Shown: positions 26,781-35,956, counted from the stretch's first letter. The stretch: DNA of 64,000 bases from Actinokineospora baliensis (GCF_016907695.1 NZ_JAFBCK010000001.1:7118001-7182000), one strand, 5' to 3'. The notes: generated from the letters alone by a model not told the origin. Program-made: numbers and translations.

Positions 26781-27869
26781 GTGCGCCGACCACTGTGGAC
26801 GTTGCCGTCCGCGTTCGCGGTGTTCCTGGCGCTGGGCGCGTCGGCGGCGGCGTGGGGGGTGGCGCTGCCCCGGCTGCGCGAGACCTACGACCTCGGCCCG
26901 ACCGGGGGTGGGGAGGTCATCAGCGCCTTCAACCTGGGCGCGCTGGTGGCGATCCTCGGCTGCGGCGTCGCCGCGCGGCACCTGCCGCCGAGACCGACCC
27001 TGGCCGTCCTGCTCGCCGCGTTCGGCTGCGGCCTCGTCGGCGCCGCACAAGCCCCGAACTGGACGTTCCTGCTGGTCAGCGCCCTGGTAGCCGGGCTGGG
27101 GTTCGGCGGGGTGGCGCTGCACCTGAACACCACCTACGCCTCCGGACCCCGCGGCGTCCTGCTGGTCAACCTGGTCAACGCGATGTTCGGGGCAGGCGCG
27201 ATCGCCGCGCCGCTGCTGGTGGCCGGGTTCGGCGTGTCGACCGCCCTGATGGCCATCGCCGCGGTGGTCGTGCTGTCGGTACCGCTGGTCGCCGAGGCGG
27301 GCGGGACACCACCCCCGACCCCGCCGGTGGGCCGCGCGACGCTGGTGCTGCTCGCGCCGTTCGCCCTGATCGGCTTCCTCTACGCCGGGGTCGAGACGTC
27401 GGCGGGGGCGTGGGCCAGCACACACCTGACCTGGACCGGCACCGCCCCGGACACCGCCGCCCGGCTGACCGCCCTGTTCTGGGCAGGCCTGGCCGTCGGC
27501 CGCCTACTGGTGCCGCTGGTCGCCACCCGACCAGCGGTGATCGTGCCCGCCGCGTTCGCCGTGACCACCGCCGGACTCGTGGTGGCCACCCAACCCCCGG
27601 TGGCGGTGATCGGCTACGCCCTCACGGGCCTCGGCCTCGCGCCGATCATCCCCACCACCCTGGCCTGGCTCGCCGCACTCACGCCACACGCGCACCTGGC
27701 GGGCTCGGCCCTGCTCACCTGCAGCATGCTCGGCAGCGCTGTGCACCCCCTCTTGGTGGGCCTCATCGCAACGCCCGACCACCCGGTGACCATCCCCCTG
27801 ACCTTCACCACCTACGCCGTCCTGGGACTCGCCGCCGCCCTGTGGACCGCCCGCCACCGCCCAACCTGA
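26781..27869 (+). CDS. Major facilitator superfamily transporter
   Basis: About 362 residues with 11-12 hydrophobic helices and no signal peptide. Glycine-rich membrane segments (LGFGGVALHLNTTYA, GLGLAPIIPTTLAWL) fit the fucose permease-like/Bcr-type MFS group. GTG 26781 is preferred because GGGA stands 10 bases before it; GTG 26772 is an in-frame alternative. It faces the ROK regulator, so a sugar or similar small molecule is the probable substrate, in or out. Nothing in the sequence fixes the direction. Confidence 0.8.
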   Translation: MRRPLWTLPSAFAVFLALGASAAAWGVALPRLRETYDLGPTGGGEVISAFNLGALVAILGCGVAARHLPPRPTLAVLLAAFGCGLVGAAQAPNWTFLLVSALVAGLGFGGVALHLNTTYASGPRGVLLVNLVNAMFGAGAIAAPLLVAGFGVSTALMAIAAVVVLSVPLVAEAGGTPPPTPPVGRATLVLLAPFALIGFLYAGVETSAGAWASTHLTWTGTAPDTAARLTALFWAGLAVGRLLVPLVATRPAVIVPAAFAVTTAGLVVATQPPVAVIGYALTGLGLAPIIPTTLAWLAALTPHAHLAGSALLTCSMLGSAVHPLLVGLIATPDHPVTIPLTFTTYAVLGLAAALWTARHRPT

Positions 27870-27965
27870 ACCCCTCCGCTGCGATGTCCTGTTCGCCACG
27901 CACCGCTACCCGAGCTCGCGCCCACCGCGGCTCGACAACCGCATAAAGACACCCCGAGGGCAACC

Positions 27966-28321
27966 GTCCACAACGTCCCGAGCCATCCACAGCTCGTCGC
28001 AGCCCCTTCCCCGCGCCCCCACACCGGATAGACTGGCACCAGGGCCGCCCCCGGAGAGGGTGGGGGATGTGTCCCGGGTGAGTGCGATGCCGCCGACCGC
28101 CGAGGATTCCGCGCCGCCAAGCTGCCCTTGCACGTCGCCCTGTGGACCTCTGCCCGATCTGAACTGGTCCTCAATGCCCGGGCGGAGAGGGTGCTTGCAG
28201 GAAGGGCCGCTGCTCAACAGCGAAGCGAAGCCGCAGGCGTGATTCGACAAGATCGCCGGTCGCGGGACATCGCTGGTTGCCATGCTCCGCAGCGACACCT
28301 ACCGCTACCCCGAAGCCAACT
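27966..28321. repeat. Tandem repeat unit 1 (about 356 bp)
   Basis: Begins GTCCACAACGTCCCGAG, continues to CATCCACAGCTCG (a diverged DnaA-box-like site), then GGATAGACTGGCACCAGGGC, GAGAGGGTGGG and a GTGTCCCGGGTGAGTGCG block, ending near CGACACCTACCGCTACCCC. No convincing protein frame spans it. The 27870-27965 stretch before it has only weak partial similarity to the end of a unit. Confidence 0.8.
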
Positions 28322-28697
28322 GTCCACAACGTCCCGAGCCATCCACAGCTCGCCGCACACCCTTCCCCGCGCCCCCACACCCGATAGACTGGCACCAGGG
28401 CCGCCCCCGGAGAGGGTGGGGAATGTGTCCCGGGTGAGTGCGCGCAAAGAGGATGACTCCGACAGCCTAGAGGTCCGCGCCGCCAAGCTGTCGCTGCAAG
28501 CCGCCCTGTGGACCGCCTGCCTTCGCCCGACCTGAACTGGTCCTCAAATGCCCGGGCGGGGAGGTGCTTGCATGACGGGCCACCGCCCAGCCGCGAGGCG
28601 AAGCCGCAGGCGTTGTTCGACAAACTCGCCGACCACGGGACATCGCTGGTTGCCGCGCTCCACAGCGACACCCACTACCGCCGCCCCGAAGCCAGCC
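28322..28697. repeat. Tandem repeat unit 2 (about 376 bp)
   Basis: Same order of blocks as unit 1 (GTCCACAACGTCCCGAG, CATCCACAGCTCG, GATAGACTGGCACC, GAGAGGGTGGGGAATGTG), with small insertions and deletions in the second half (GCGCGCAAAGAGGATG replaces the sequence after GTGAGTGCG). The conserved core around TAGACTGG differs by only a few bases from the other units. Confidence 0.8.
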
Positions 28698-28850
28698 GTC
28701 CACAACGTCCCGAGTTGTCCACAGCTCGTCGCAGACCCTTCCCCGCACCCCCACACCCGATAGACTGGCACCAGGGCCGCCCCCGGAGAGGGTGGGGAAT
28801 GTGTCCCGGATGTGTGCGCGCAAAGAGGGTGCTTCCGACAGGCGCAGCCA
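28698..28850. repeat. Tandem repeat unit 3, 3'-truncated
   Basis: Carries the best DnaA-type box of the array, TTGTCCACA at 28715-28723, followed about 45 bases later by GATAGACTGGCACC and the GAGAGGGTGGGGAATGTG block. It stops at GCAAAGAGGGTGCTTCCGAC, where the end of the SpoIIE-type gene begins. TAGACT would serve as a sigma-A -10 element, so each unit may also carry a promoter reading rightwards. Confidence 0.75.
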
Positions 28851-28868
28851 AGTCTGACCCCGGTGCTG

Positions 28869-31493
28869 TCAGCGGGCGTACCGCACCGCCAGCACCTCCG
28901 AGGCCAGGCCCGACAGTCCCAAGATCCGGGCGGGTGCGCTCCCCTCCGCCACCACCACCGTCACCGGGGCCACGGCCGCGACCTCCAGCAACAGCGCCAC
29001 GCCCGCGCTGCTCATATAATCCACACCGGACAGGTCGACCATCACGGGTCCCGCGGAAGCCTTGGCCAGCAACGATTCCCGCCACTGATCCACCCCCGGC
29101 AGGTCCAGCGATCCCGTCATCTCCACCGCGCCAAGAGGATCGACCACCGGCAGCATCGGGTGGGTTCCGCCGCCGACTACGCGGAAGGTCACGGTCGTGC
29201 CCGCGGGGGTTCGGGTGTAAGACACGGATTCGGCCAGTTCGTGGATCATGTCGACGCCGCGGCCGCGGTGGGTGTTGTTGGGGGGTTCGGGGCGCCATTG
29301 GCCTCGGTCGCGGACTTCGGCGACGACGGAGCCGTCCGGGGCGCGGGACACGTCGACGTCGAAGGTGCCGTTGGTGTTGGGGTAGGCGTGTTCGACGGCG
29401 TTGGCGGCGGCCTCGCCGAGGGCCAGGTGGAGGTCGTTGCGGACGCCGGGGGCCAGGCCGGCGGCGTCGGCCCAGTGGTCGACGGCGGTGCGCAGCGGGC
29501 CGAGTTCGGCGACCACGGCGGGCAGGTCGCGCGCGGCCAGCGGCGGCGGGATGAACCGGGCGACGACCAGGGCCACATCGTCGCCGTGGCCGCCGTCGAG
29601 CAGTGCGGTGGTGACCCGGGTGGCCAGGCTCTCCGGGTCCAACCCAGCCCTCGCGGTGACCACCTCGGCCAGCCGCGCCAGACCCACGTCGATCACCGTT
29701 CCTGGCCGCTCGACCAGGCCGTCGGTGTACAGCAGCACCGTCGCGCCCGGCCGCAGGGTTGTCTCCCCTTCGCGGTACGGCCCGCGCCCGGCCACCCCCA
29801 GCACCGGACCGGCCGCGCCCGCCAGGTACCCCACCCGGCCGTCGGCCACCAGCGGTGGCGGGTGCCCGGCCAGCGACCAGCGCAGCAGCCCGCTCGCCCA
29901 GTCGAACGTCAGGCACGCGCAGGTCGTCCCCATCGCACCCGGCGTACGGGCCACGAACGCGTCCAACCGCTCCAAGGCCGCGGCGGGTGAGTACCCGTCG
30001 AGCAGGTACCCGGCGAGCGCGCTGCGCAACTGCCCCATCACGGCCGCCGCGGTCGGCCCCTTGCCGACGACGTCGCCGACCGACAGCGCCACGACGGTGT
30101 CGGTCAGCTGCAGCACCTCGTACCAGTCGCCTCCCGCCTGGGCGTGCCGGGCAGCGGGCAGGTACCGCGCCGCGGTGGCCAGGCGGGCCAGGCCGGGCAG
30201 CTCCCGCGGCAGCAGGCTGCGCTGCAGCGCCTCGGCGATCTCGTGCTCGCGGCGCAGCAGCAGCTCGCGCTCCTGGTCGGCCCGCCTGCGCGCGGTCACG
30301 TCCCGCCCGATGGCCTGGACCCCGGCAGGCGTGGCCTGGATGCTCAGCTCCAGCGCGACCACCCGGCCGTCGCCCCGGTGGATCTCCCACACCTCGGTCG
30401 CCACGTCACCGGCGGTGAGCCGGTGCCACAGCTCCCGCAGCCGCCCGGTCTCCTCGACGGCGACGAACTCGTTGATCGTGCGGCCGAGGATCTCCTCGCG
30501 GGTGGCCCCGAACAACGCGCAGCCCGCCGGGTTGACCTCCACGTAGCGCAGCTGCTCGTCAACCACCCACACGCCGTCGGTGGCCCGCTCGAACAGCATC
30601 CGGTACCGCTGCTCGCTGGCCCGCAGCGCCCGCCCGGCGTGCACGCGTTCCAACGTCTCCCAGCAGCGGGCGACCACGACGCCGACTAGGTCAACCTCCT
30701 CGGCCGTCCAGGCGCGCGGGGTGGCCTGGTGCACTGCCATCGCCGCGACGAACCGGCCCGCCTTGCGCAGAGGCACGCAGATCACCGCGCGGATGCCGGT
30801 CACCCTATAGGCGTCGAGGTCGGCCAGCCGGTGGTCGGTGTCGGCGTCGACGACCACCCACGGCAGACCGGCCCGCATGGCGGTGAGGGCGCCCGCGCCG
30901 AAGGCCGACATCGCGTACCGCCCGGCCAGCGGCGGCAGTCCGGTGGCGTGGCTGCCGCTCATCACGAAGTGGTCTTCGTCGGCTTCGACGCGCGCGTAGG
31001 CGCAGCGGTCGACGCCCAGGTGGACGCCGAGTCTGCTGGCCGCGGTCGCGATGATCTCCTCCGCGTCCTCCAGCGGCTGCAGTTCGCGCTCGAGGGCGCC
31101 GAGGAACCGCTCCCGCTCGTGCGCGGCCCGCCGAGCGGTGATGTCGAGCGAGACGCCGCGCAGGCCGACGGGGGTGCCGTCCGGGGTCCGTTCGACGTGC
31201 ACGACGTCGTGCAGCCACAGCACGGAGCCGTCCGCGGCCACGACCCGCAGGTCGAGCTCGTGGTCGCGCAGCGCGGCGCGGGCGGCGACGGCGGCGGCCC
31301 GGTCGTCGGGGTGCACCACGCTCGCCCAGAAACCGGGGTCGGCCAGCCACGCCTCGCGCGGGTAGCCCAGCAGCGCCTCGACCCCCTCGGAGACGAAGCT
31401 CAGCCGCCCGGTGCCCGCCTCGGCCGTCCACACCACGACCGGCAGCCCGCCGAGCAGACCGGCCGCCTCGGACCAGCCGGGTGCGGTGTCCAT
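28869..31493 (-). CDS. PAS-GAF-PAS-SpoIIE phosphatase with HATPase and STAS domains
   Basis: 874 residues from ATG 31493. In order: PAS (about 1-125, ending GVSLDITARR), GAF (about 145-300), second PAS (about 310-425, ending AIGRDVTARR), SpoIIE/PP2C phosphatase (about 440-640; GGDWYEVLQL, VGDVVGKG, LLYTDGLVER and GGHGDDVALV are metal-site motifs), an anti-sigma-factor type HATPase (about 650-770; LALGEAAANAVEHAY N-box and GRGVDMI) and a C-terminal STAS domain (DLSGVDYMSSAGVALLLE, with the phospho-acceptor serine in the SSAG turn). Phosphatase, kinase and antagonist of a partner-switching circuit are thus on one chain, which would let it control a sigma factor in response to light, redox or ligands. 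No sigma-factor gene is adjacent. Confidence 0.9.
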   Translation of the reverse strand: MDTAPGWSEAAGLLGGLPVVVWTAEAGTGRLSFVSEGVEALLGYPREAWLADPGFWASVVHPDDRAAAVAARAALRDHELDLRVVAADGSVLWLHDVVHVERTPDGTPVGLRGVSLDITARRAAHERERFLGALERELQPLEDAEEIIATAASRLGVHLGVDRCAYARVEADEDHFVMSGSHATGLPPLAGRYAMSAFGAGALTAMRAGLPWVVVDADTDHRLADLDAYRVTGIRAVICVPLRKAGRFVAAMAVHQATPRAWTAEEVDLVGVVVARCWETLERVHAGRALRASEQRYRMLFERATDGVWVVDEQLRYVEVNPAGCALFGATREEILGRTINEFVAVEETGRLRELWHRLTAGDVATEVWEIHRGDGRVVALELSIQATPAGVQAIGRDVTARRRADQERELLLRREHEIAEALQRSLLPRELPGLARLATAARYLPAARHAQAGGDWYEVLQLTDTVVALSVGDVVGKGPTAAAVMGQLRSALAGYLLDGYSPAAALERLDAFVARTPGAMGTTCACLTFDWASGLLRWSLAGHPPPLVADGRVGYLAGAAGPVLGVAGRGPYREGETTLRPGATVLLYTDGLVERPGTVIDVGLARLAEVVTARAGLDPESLATRVTTALLDGGHGDDVALVVARFIPPPLAARDLPAVVAELGPLRTAVDHWADAAGLAPGVRNDLHLALGEAAANAVEHAYPNTNGTFDVDVSRAPDGSVVAEVRDRGQWRPEPPNNTHRGRGVDMIHELAESVSYTRTPAGTTVTFRVVGGGTHPMLPVVDPLGAVEMTGSLDLPGVDQWRESLLAKASAGPVMVDLSGVDYMSSAGVALLLEVAAVAPVTVVVAEGSAPARILGLSGLASEVLAVRYAR

Positions 31494-31859
31494 TTCAGCC
31501 TCCCGCCGCCTGTCGCCCTGCCGCGCCGACCCTACCTCCGCGCCGCCCCGACCGGTCTGCCGGATTTCTCCGCCATTTCCGGTGAATACCCTTTCTCGCC
31601 CTTTCCGAAGGATATCCCGACTTTTCTGGGCGGGTCGACCGAATTGACGCGTTAACACTTGTCGCATGTGAATATCTGGACGTTCCGCGTGAAGTTCGCC
31701 GGAGTTAACGTCTATTCGTCCGGCACCGGCGGCGGGCGAGCGGCGAGGGACCTCACTCGACCGGCGCGGTGCGCGGATTCCTGATGCGCCCGAATGCGCA
31801 TTCCCTGCATCTTTCCGGTCCGTGCGCGAGAACACGGCCGGGAAAGGAGCCACTTCCCC
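31494..31859 (+). promoter_or_regulatory. Long leader region upstream of the M4 protease gene
   Basis: The 366-base gap between the divergent SpoIIE-type gene and the protease gene is noticeably richer in A and T than its surroundings, with two GTTAAC sites (near 31650 and 31706). I see no clear operator; AAAGGAG near 31843 is the ribosome binding site of the protease gene. It should hold both divergent promoters. Confidence 0.4.
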
Positions 31860-33944
31860 ATGAAGCCCAGTCATCGCCTGCTCGCCGTGGGTGGCGCGCT
31901 GGTGTCCGGCCTGGTGGTGATCGGCAGCGCCGTCGCGGCGACGTCGAACCAGCAGGTCGACGCCGCCCAATCCGCCCAGGTGGCCCAGGACACCGCCGCC
32001 CACGCCGCGGCCGCCCTGGTCGACTCCCGTCCCGCGGCACTGCACGCCTCGGCCGACGATTCGTTCGTCCAGCGCAAGGTCTACTCCGCGGGCTCGACCC
32101 AGTACGTGTCCTACGACCGCACCTACAAGGGCCTTCCCGTCGTCGGCGGCGACTTCGTCGTGGTCACCGACAACGCGGGCACCGTGAAGTACACCTCCGT
32201 CGCCCAGGACCAGACCATCCAGGGCGTGGCCACCTCCGCCAAGGTGACCAAGGAGCAGGCCGAGACCGCCGCCCGCGGTCAGCTCAAGTCCGTCGAGAAG
32301 ACCGAGGCGAGCAGGCTCGTCGTGGTCTCCCTCGGCACCGCCCGGCTGGCCTGGGAGTCCACTGTCGACGGCAAGACCGCCGAGGGCGAGCCGAGCAGGC
32401 TCAGCGTCTACGTCGACGCCATCGACGGCAAGGTGCTGCGCACCCAGGAGCACGTGGCCCGCGGCAGCGGCAGTTCCGCCTACAGCGGACCGGTCACCAT
32501 CGACACCACCCACTCGGGCAGCAACTACGTGATGCGCGACCCGAACACCAGCAACCTGTCCTGCCAGGACATCAGCGCGTCGACCCCGTTCAGCAAGACC
32601 TCCGACTCGTGGGGCAACGGCCAGGCGTCCAACCGGGAGACCGGCTGCGTCGACGCGCTGTTCGCCGCCGAGACCGAGCGCAAGATGCTCACCCAGTGGC
32701 TGGGCCGCAACGGCATGGACGGCAACGGCGGCGCGTGGCCGATCAAGGTCGGCCTCAACGACCTCAACGCCTTCTACGACGGCAGCCAGGTGCAGATCGG
32801 GCACAACCAGGCCGGTGGCTGGATCAGCTCCATCGACGTGGTCGGCCACGAGATGGGCCACGGCATCGACGACCACACCCCCGGCGGCATCTCGCAGTCG
32901 GGCACCCAGGAGTTCGTCGCCGACACCTTCGGCGCGGCGACCGAGGCCTTCGCCAACGAGTCCTCGCAGTACGACCCGCCGGACTACCTGGTGGGCGAGG
33001 AGATCAACCTGGTCGGCAGCGGCCCGATCCGCAACATGTACAACCCGTCGCAGGTCTCCAACAACCCCAACTGCTACTCCAGCAGCGTCCCCGGCGGCGA
33101 GGTGCACGCCTCGGCGGGCCCCGGCAACCACTGGTTCTACCTGATCGCCGAGGGCAACAACCCCGGTGGCGGCAAGCCGACCAGCCCGACCTGCAACAAC
33201 AGCTCGGTGACCGGCCTGGGCATCCAGTCCGCCATCAAGATCATGTACAACGCGATGCTGATGAAGACCTCGGCCAGTTCCTACCTGAAGTACCGGACCT
33301 GGACGCTGCAGGCGGCCAAGAACCTGTACCCGGGCAGCTGCACCGAGTTCAACACCGTCAAGGCCGCCTGGGACGCGGTGAGCGTGCCCGCCCAGTCCGG
33401 TGACCCGACCTGCACCGGCGGCACCACCACGCCGCCGACCAGCCCGACCACCACCACCCCGCCGACCACCACGACCCAGCCGCCCGGTGGCTGCTCGGGC
33501 CAGAAGCTGACCAACGCGGGCTTCGAGTCCGGCGCCACCGGCTGGACCCAGACCTCCGGTGTGATCGGCCAGTTCGCCTCGCAGAACCAGCCCGCGCACG
33601 GCGGCACCTACTCGGCGTGGCTCAACGGCTACGGCTCGGCGCACACCGACAGCGTGGCGCAGTCGGTCAGCATCCCGGCGGGCTGCAAGGCCACCCTGAC
33701 CTACTACCTGCACATCGACACCGCGGAAACCGGCTCGACCGTCTACGACAAGCTCACCGTGACGGCCGGTTCCACCACGGTGGCCTCCTACTCCAACGTC
33801 AACAAGGCCGCCGGGTACACCCAGCGGACGGTTGACCTGTCCAGCCTCGCCGGGCAGACCTTCACCCTGAAGTTCACCGGCACCGAGGACGCCTCGCTGC
33901 AGACGTCCTTCGTGCTCGACGACCTGGCGCTGACCCTGGGCTGA
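31860..33944 (+). CDS. Secreted M4 (thermolysin/griselysin-type) metalloprotease with C-terminal beta-sandwich domain
   Basis: 694 residues from ATG 31860. Signal peptide MKPSHRLLAVGGALVSGLVV...AVA, then an FTP/PepSY propeptide (about 30-200; DRTYKGLPVVGGDFVVVTDN) removed on maturation. The catalytic domain has HEMGH at residues 330-334 and the third ligand in TQEFVADTFG (Glu351). GPGNHWFYLIAEG contributes the catalytic histidine region. A threonine/proline linker (about 525-545) leads to a C-terminal domain starting CSGQKLTNAGFESG, a carbohydrate-binding-like or P-domain-like beta-sandwich (about 545-694). It should degrade external protein. A strong hairpin follows the stop. Confidence 0.9.
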   Translation: MKPSHRLLAVGGALVSGLVVIGSAVAATSNQQVDAAQSAQVAQDTAAHAAAALVDSRPAALHASADDSFVQRKVYSAGSTQYVSYDRTYKGLPVVGGDFVVVTDNAGTVKYTSVAQDQTIQGVATSAKVTKEQAETAARGQLKSVEKTEASRLVVVSLGTARLAWESTVDGKTAEGEPSRLSVYVDAIDGKVLRTQEHVARGSGSSAYSGPVTIDTTHSGSNYVMRDPNTSNLSCQDISASTPFSKTSDSWGNGQASNRETGCVDALFAAETERKMLTQWLGRNGMDGNGGAWPIKVGLNDLNAFYDGSQVQIGHNQAGGWISSIDVVGHEMGHGIDDHTPGGISQSGTQEFVADTFGAATEAFANESSQYDPPDYLVGEEINLVGSGPIRNMYNPSQVSNNPNCYSSSVPGGEVHASAGPGNHWFYLIAEGNNPGGGKPTSPTCNNSSVTGLGIQSAIKIMYNAMLMKTSASSYLKYRTWTLQAAKNLYPGSCTEFNTVKAAWDAVSVPAQSGDPTCTGGTTTPPTSPTTTTPPTTTTQPPGGCSGQKLTNAGFESGATGWTQTSGVIGQFASQNQPAHGGTYSAWLNGYGSAHTDSVAQSVSIPAGCKATLTYYLHIDTAETGSTVYDKLTVTAGSTTVASYSNVNKAAGYTQRTVDLSSLAGQTFTLKFTGTEDASLQTSFVLDDLALTLG

Positions 33945-33963
33945 TCACCAGGCACCGCCAACC

Positions 33964-33995
33964 GGGCGGGCACCTCCGCACGGGGGTGCCCGCCC
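33964..33995. terminator. Bidirectional hairpin after the M4 protease gene
   Basis: GGGCGGGCACC pairs with GGTGCCCGCCC across a 10-base loop, 20 bases past the protease stop and 7 bases past the end of the convergent membrane gene. It can serve both directions. Confidence 0.75.
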
Positions 33996-34002
33996 TGCCG
34001 CG

Positions 34003-34296
34003 TCACCAGTGCAGCAGCCAGGGCACCACCAGGGCGACCACCGCCACGGCCCAGAAGCGCGGGCCGCCCAGCCCGCTCGCCGGGCGGATGACGCCGACGT
34101 TCACGCCGAGGAAGAACACGAGCACCACCGCCCAGAGCACGCCGATGTACCCCAGGTTCAGCACGGGACCGCCGTCGTCGGCCAACTCCTCCGGCGCGCC
34201 CACGGCCAGCGCGGCCAACTGCCCGGGCAGCACCGCGAGGTAACCGATGCCCAGGTTGACCAGCACCGTCGCGCTCCAAGCCCCCAGTTGTCGCAT
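34003..34296 (-). CDS. Small membrane protein, paralogue 2
   Basis: 97 residues with three to four hydrophobic segments (VLVNLGIGYLAVLPGQLAAL; VLWAVVLVFFLGVNVGVI; FWAVAVVALVVPWLL). The N-terminus MRQLGAWSATVLVNLG closely mirrors MRRVGAWGAAVLLNLG of the gene just upstream, so the two are tandem paralogues two bases apart, plainly one operon. No motif suggests a function; unusual tryptophan content at the C-terminus (PWLLHW). Confidence 0.7.
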   Translation of the reverse strand: MRQLGAWSATVLVNLGIGYLAVLPGQLAALAVGAPEELADDGGPVLNLGYIGVLWAVVLVFFLGVNVGVIRPASGLGGPRFWAVAVVALVVPWLLHW

Positions 34297-34298
34297 GC

Positions 34299-34622
34299 CT
34301 AGAACGCGATCTCCCGCCAGAGGTCCCACCACCCGACCGCGAACGCGCTCGGTACCAGGAACAGGACCAGCGCCGTCCGCCAATAGCCGCGGCCGCCGAT
34401 CTGCCCCACGGTCACGACCGCCCGGTTCACCCCGTAGAACACCCCGCCCACGACCGCCAGGGCGATGGCGACGAGCGGCAGGAACGCCAGCATCCCGCCC
34501 ATCTCCGCGGTCTCCCCCGGCGCCACCACGGCGACCGCCACCAGGGTCAGCGGGTACACCGCCAGGTACCCCACCCCCAGGTTGAGCAGCACCGCCGCGC
34601 CCCAAGCCCCCACTCGTCGCAT
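34299..34622 (-). CDS. Small membrane protein, paralogue 1
   Basis: 107 residues, ATG 34622. Hydrophobic segments near residues 7-30, 42-62 and 82-97. It shares its N-terminal pattern and GVGYLAV turn with the next gene, and the same loop N-R/V-G-V. Divergent from the MoaF-type gene by about 100 bases. Possibly a two-subunit small transporter or a membrane modulator; nothing identifies which. Confidence 0.7.
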   Translation of the reverse strand: MRRVGAWGAAVLLNLGVGYLAVYPLTLVAVAVVAPGETAEMGGMLAFLPLVAIALAVVGGVFYGVNRAVVTVGQIGGRGYWRTALVLFLVPSAFAVGWWDLWREIAF

Positions 34623-34724
34623 GCCGAAGAGTCTATTGACCAGGAGTGACCAGCTTTTGCCCGCCAGCGCTCGGCCGGGCCGCGCGCGCTGGCCGAGCGG
34701 GCGGTGGGCTCGCACGATGGGCCC

Positions 34725-35492
34725 ATGTCGACTCCTGCCGAGGACGAGTGGCGCACCTACGACGAGTTCGCCGACGGTATCGCCACCTACCGCCTGCCCA
34801 ACGCCGACCTGACCGGGCGCGAGATCGTCATCGCGCTCGAGGACGGCCCCGTGCTCGAGCTGCGGTTCGAGGACGCCACCCACGTGGTGTGCAACGGGGT
34901 GCGCGACCCCTACGACGCGGTGGCGGTGCGCGAGGACGTGTTCTTCGTGAACCTGCCGCTGACCAGTGTCGAGGGCGAGTCGCTGACCCTGGTCTTCTCG
35001 ACCACCACGCACCGCGCGCTCGGCGTGCTGTCGGTGATCGGCGCCGAGGACGTCGAGGGGCAGCCCAGGGTCCGGCAGTCGTTCTGGGCGGGGACCACCA
35101 ACGGCGGCGAGCCGACCGGTGAGGTGCCGGGGCCCTCGCGCGACCTGATCGGCAAGCGCAACCTCTACCGCTACAGCCCCAACCACCTCTACGAGCACGT
35201 GTACGTGTCCTCGCAGCGCTACACCTGGCAGTGCCTGGAGGGCATCCAGCGCGGGCACGGCGACACCGACCTGTCCACGGTCTGGAAGTTCGCCGACGGG
35301 CTGTACCTGTTCTGCTTCCGGGAGTTCCGCATCGCGGTGGCCAGCGTGTGGCTGCACGACCTGAGCATCGCGCTGCGCACCACCGGGGTGTTCCTCGGCC
35401 TCAACGGCGAGGGTGCCTCCGAGCACTCCACCGGCGGCGGCCACATCTACCCGCTCGGCGCGGTCGTCTACCCCGACGTCCAGCCGGTCTGA
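34725..35492 (+). CDS. MoaF-type protein 1
   Basis: 255 residues from ATG 34725. Two lipocalin-like halves typical of MoaF: an N-terminal half (RTYDEFADGIATYRLPN, LTGREIVIALEDG) and a C-terminal half carrying YEHVYVSSQRYTWQCLEG, the segment also present in the second MoaF-type protein at 42628. MoaF was first named in molybdenum-cofactor clusters, but these proteins frequently lie in aromatic-degradation loci, and here no Mo enzyme is present. It is followed after 25 bases by the SnoaL-like gene, and a very strong hairpin closes the pair. A role in binding a small aromatic or its lactone is inference. Confidence 0.8.
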   Translation: MSTPAEDEWRTYDEFADGIATYRLPNADLTGREIVIALEDGPVLELRFEDATHVVCNGVRDPYDAVAVREDVFFVNLPLTSVEGESLTLVFSTTTHRALGVLSVIGAEDVEGQPRVRQSFWAGTTNGGEPTGEVPGPSRDLIGKRNLYRYSPNHLYEHVYVSSQRYTWQCLEGIQRGHGDTDLSTVWKFADGLYLFCFREFRIAVASVWLHDLSIALRTTGVFLGLNGEGASEHSTGGGHIYPLGAVVYPDVQPV

Positions 35493-35517
35493 CCAGCACA
35501 ACGCAGAGGAGAACCCA

Positions 35518-35904
35518 TTGTCTACTGTGGACGTCGTCGCCGCACACTACGCGGCGAGCGACCGCGGTGACCTCGACGGCATGCTCGCCCCGATCACCGC
35601 GACGACCACCTGGACCGAGGCGGCCGGGTTCCCCTACGCGGGCACCTACACCGGGCCGGACGAGGTGCGCGAGAAGGTGTTCATCGCCATCGGGCAGGAC
35701 TGGGACGGCTACACCTTCACCCTGGCCGAGCTGGTCGACGGCGGTCAGACCGTGATCGGCCTGGGCCACTACCACGCCACGAACCGCCGGTCGGGCCGCG
35801 AGTTCACCGCCCGCGTGGCGCACGTGTGGAAGTTCGACGGCGACACCGTCGCCAGCTTCGAGCAGATCGTCGACTCCGTGCCGGTGGCCGCCGCCATCGA
35901 CTAG
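35518..35904 (+). CDS. SnoaL/NTF2-like protein
   Basis: 128 residues from TTG 35518; AGAGGAGAA six bases before it decides the unusual start. The fold pattern is that of SnoaL-like polyketide cyclase/NTF2 proteins: AAHYAASDRGDLDGMLAPIT, then TYTGPDEVREKVF and the paired strands VIGLGHYHATNRRSGREF and ARVAHVWKFDGDTVASFEQI. Members are small isomerases, dehydratases or binding proteins. It shares an operon with the MoaF-type gene, so a supporting step in the aromatic pathway is likely, but the reaction cannot be stated. Confidence 0.75.
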   Translation: MSTVDVVAAHYAASDRGDLDGMLAPITATTTWTEAAGFPYAGTYTGPDEVREKVFIAIGQDWDGYTFTLAELVDGGQTVIGLGHYHATNRRSGREFTARVAHVWKFDGDTVASFEQIVDSVPVAAAID

Positions 35905-35956
35905 CGGATCGAGCCACTGGGGCTCACCCGATGAGGTGAGGCGCCGTGCAGTTCCA

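Noticed and set aside
27966..28850. CRISPR array or other short-spaced repeat system
   Set aside because: The units are about 360 bases with no short repeat-spacer alternation, and no cas gene is in the window.
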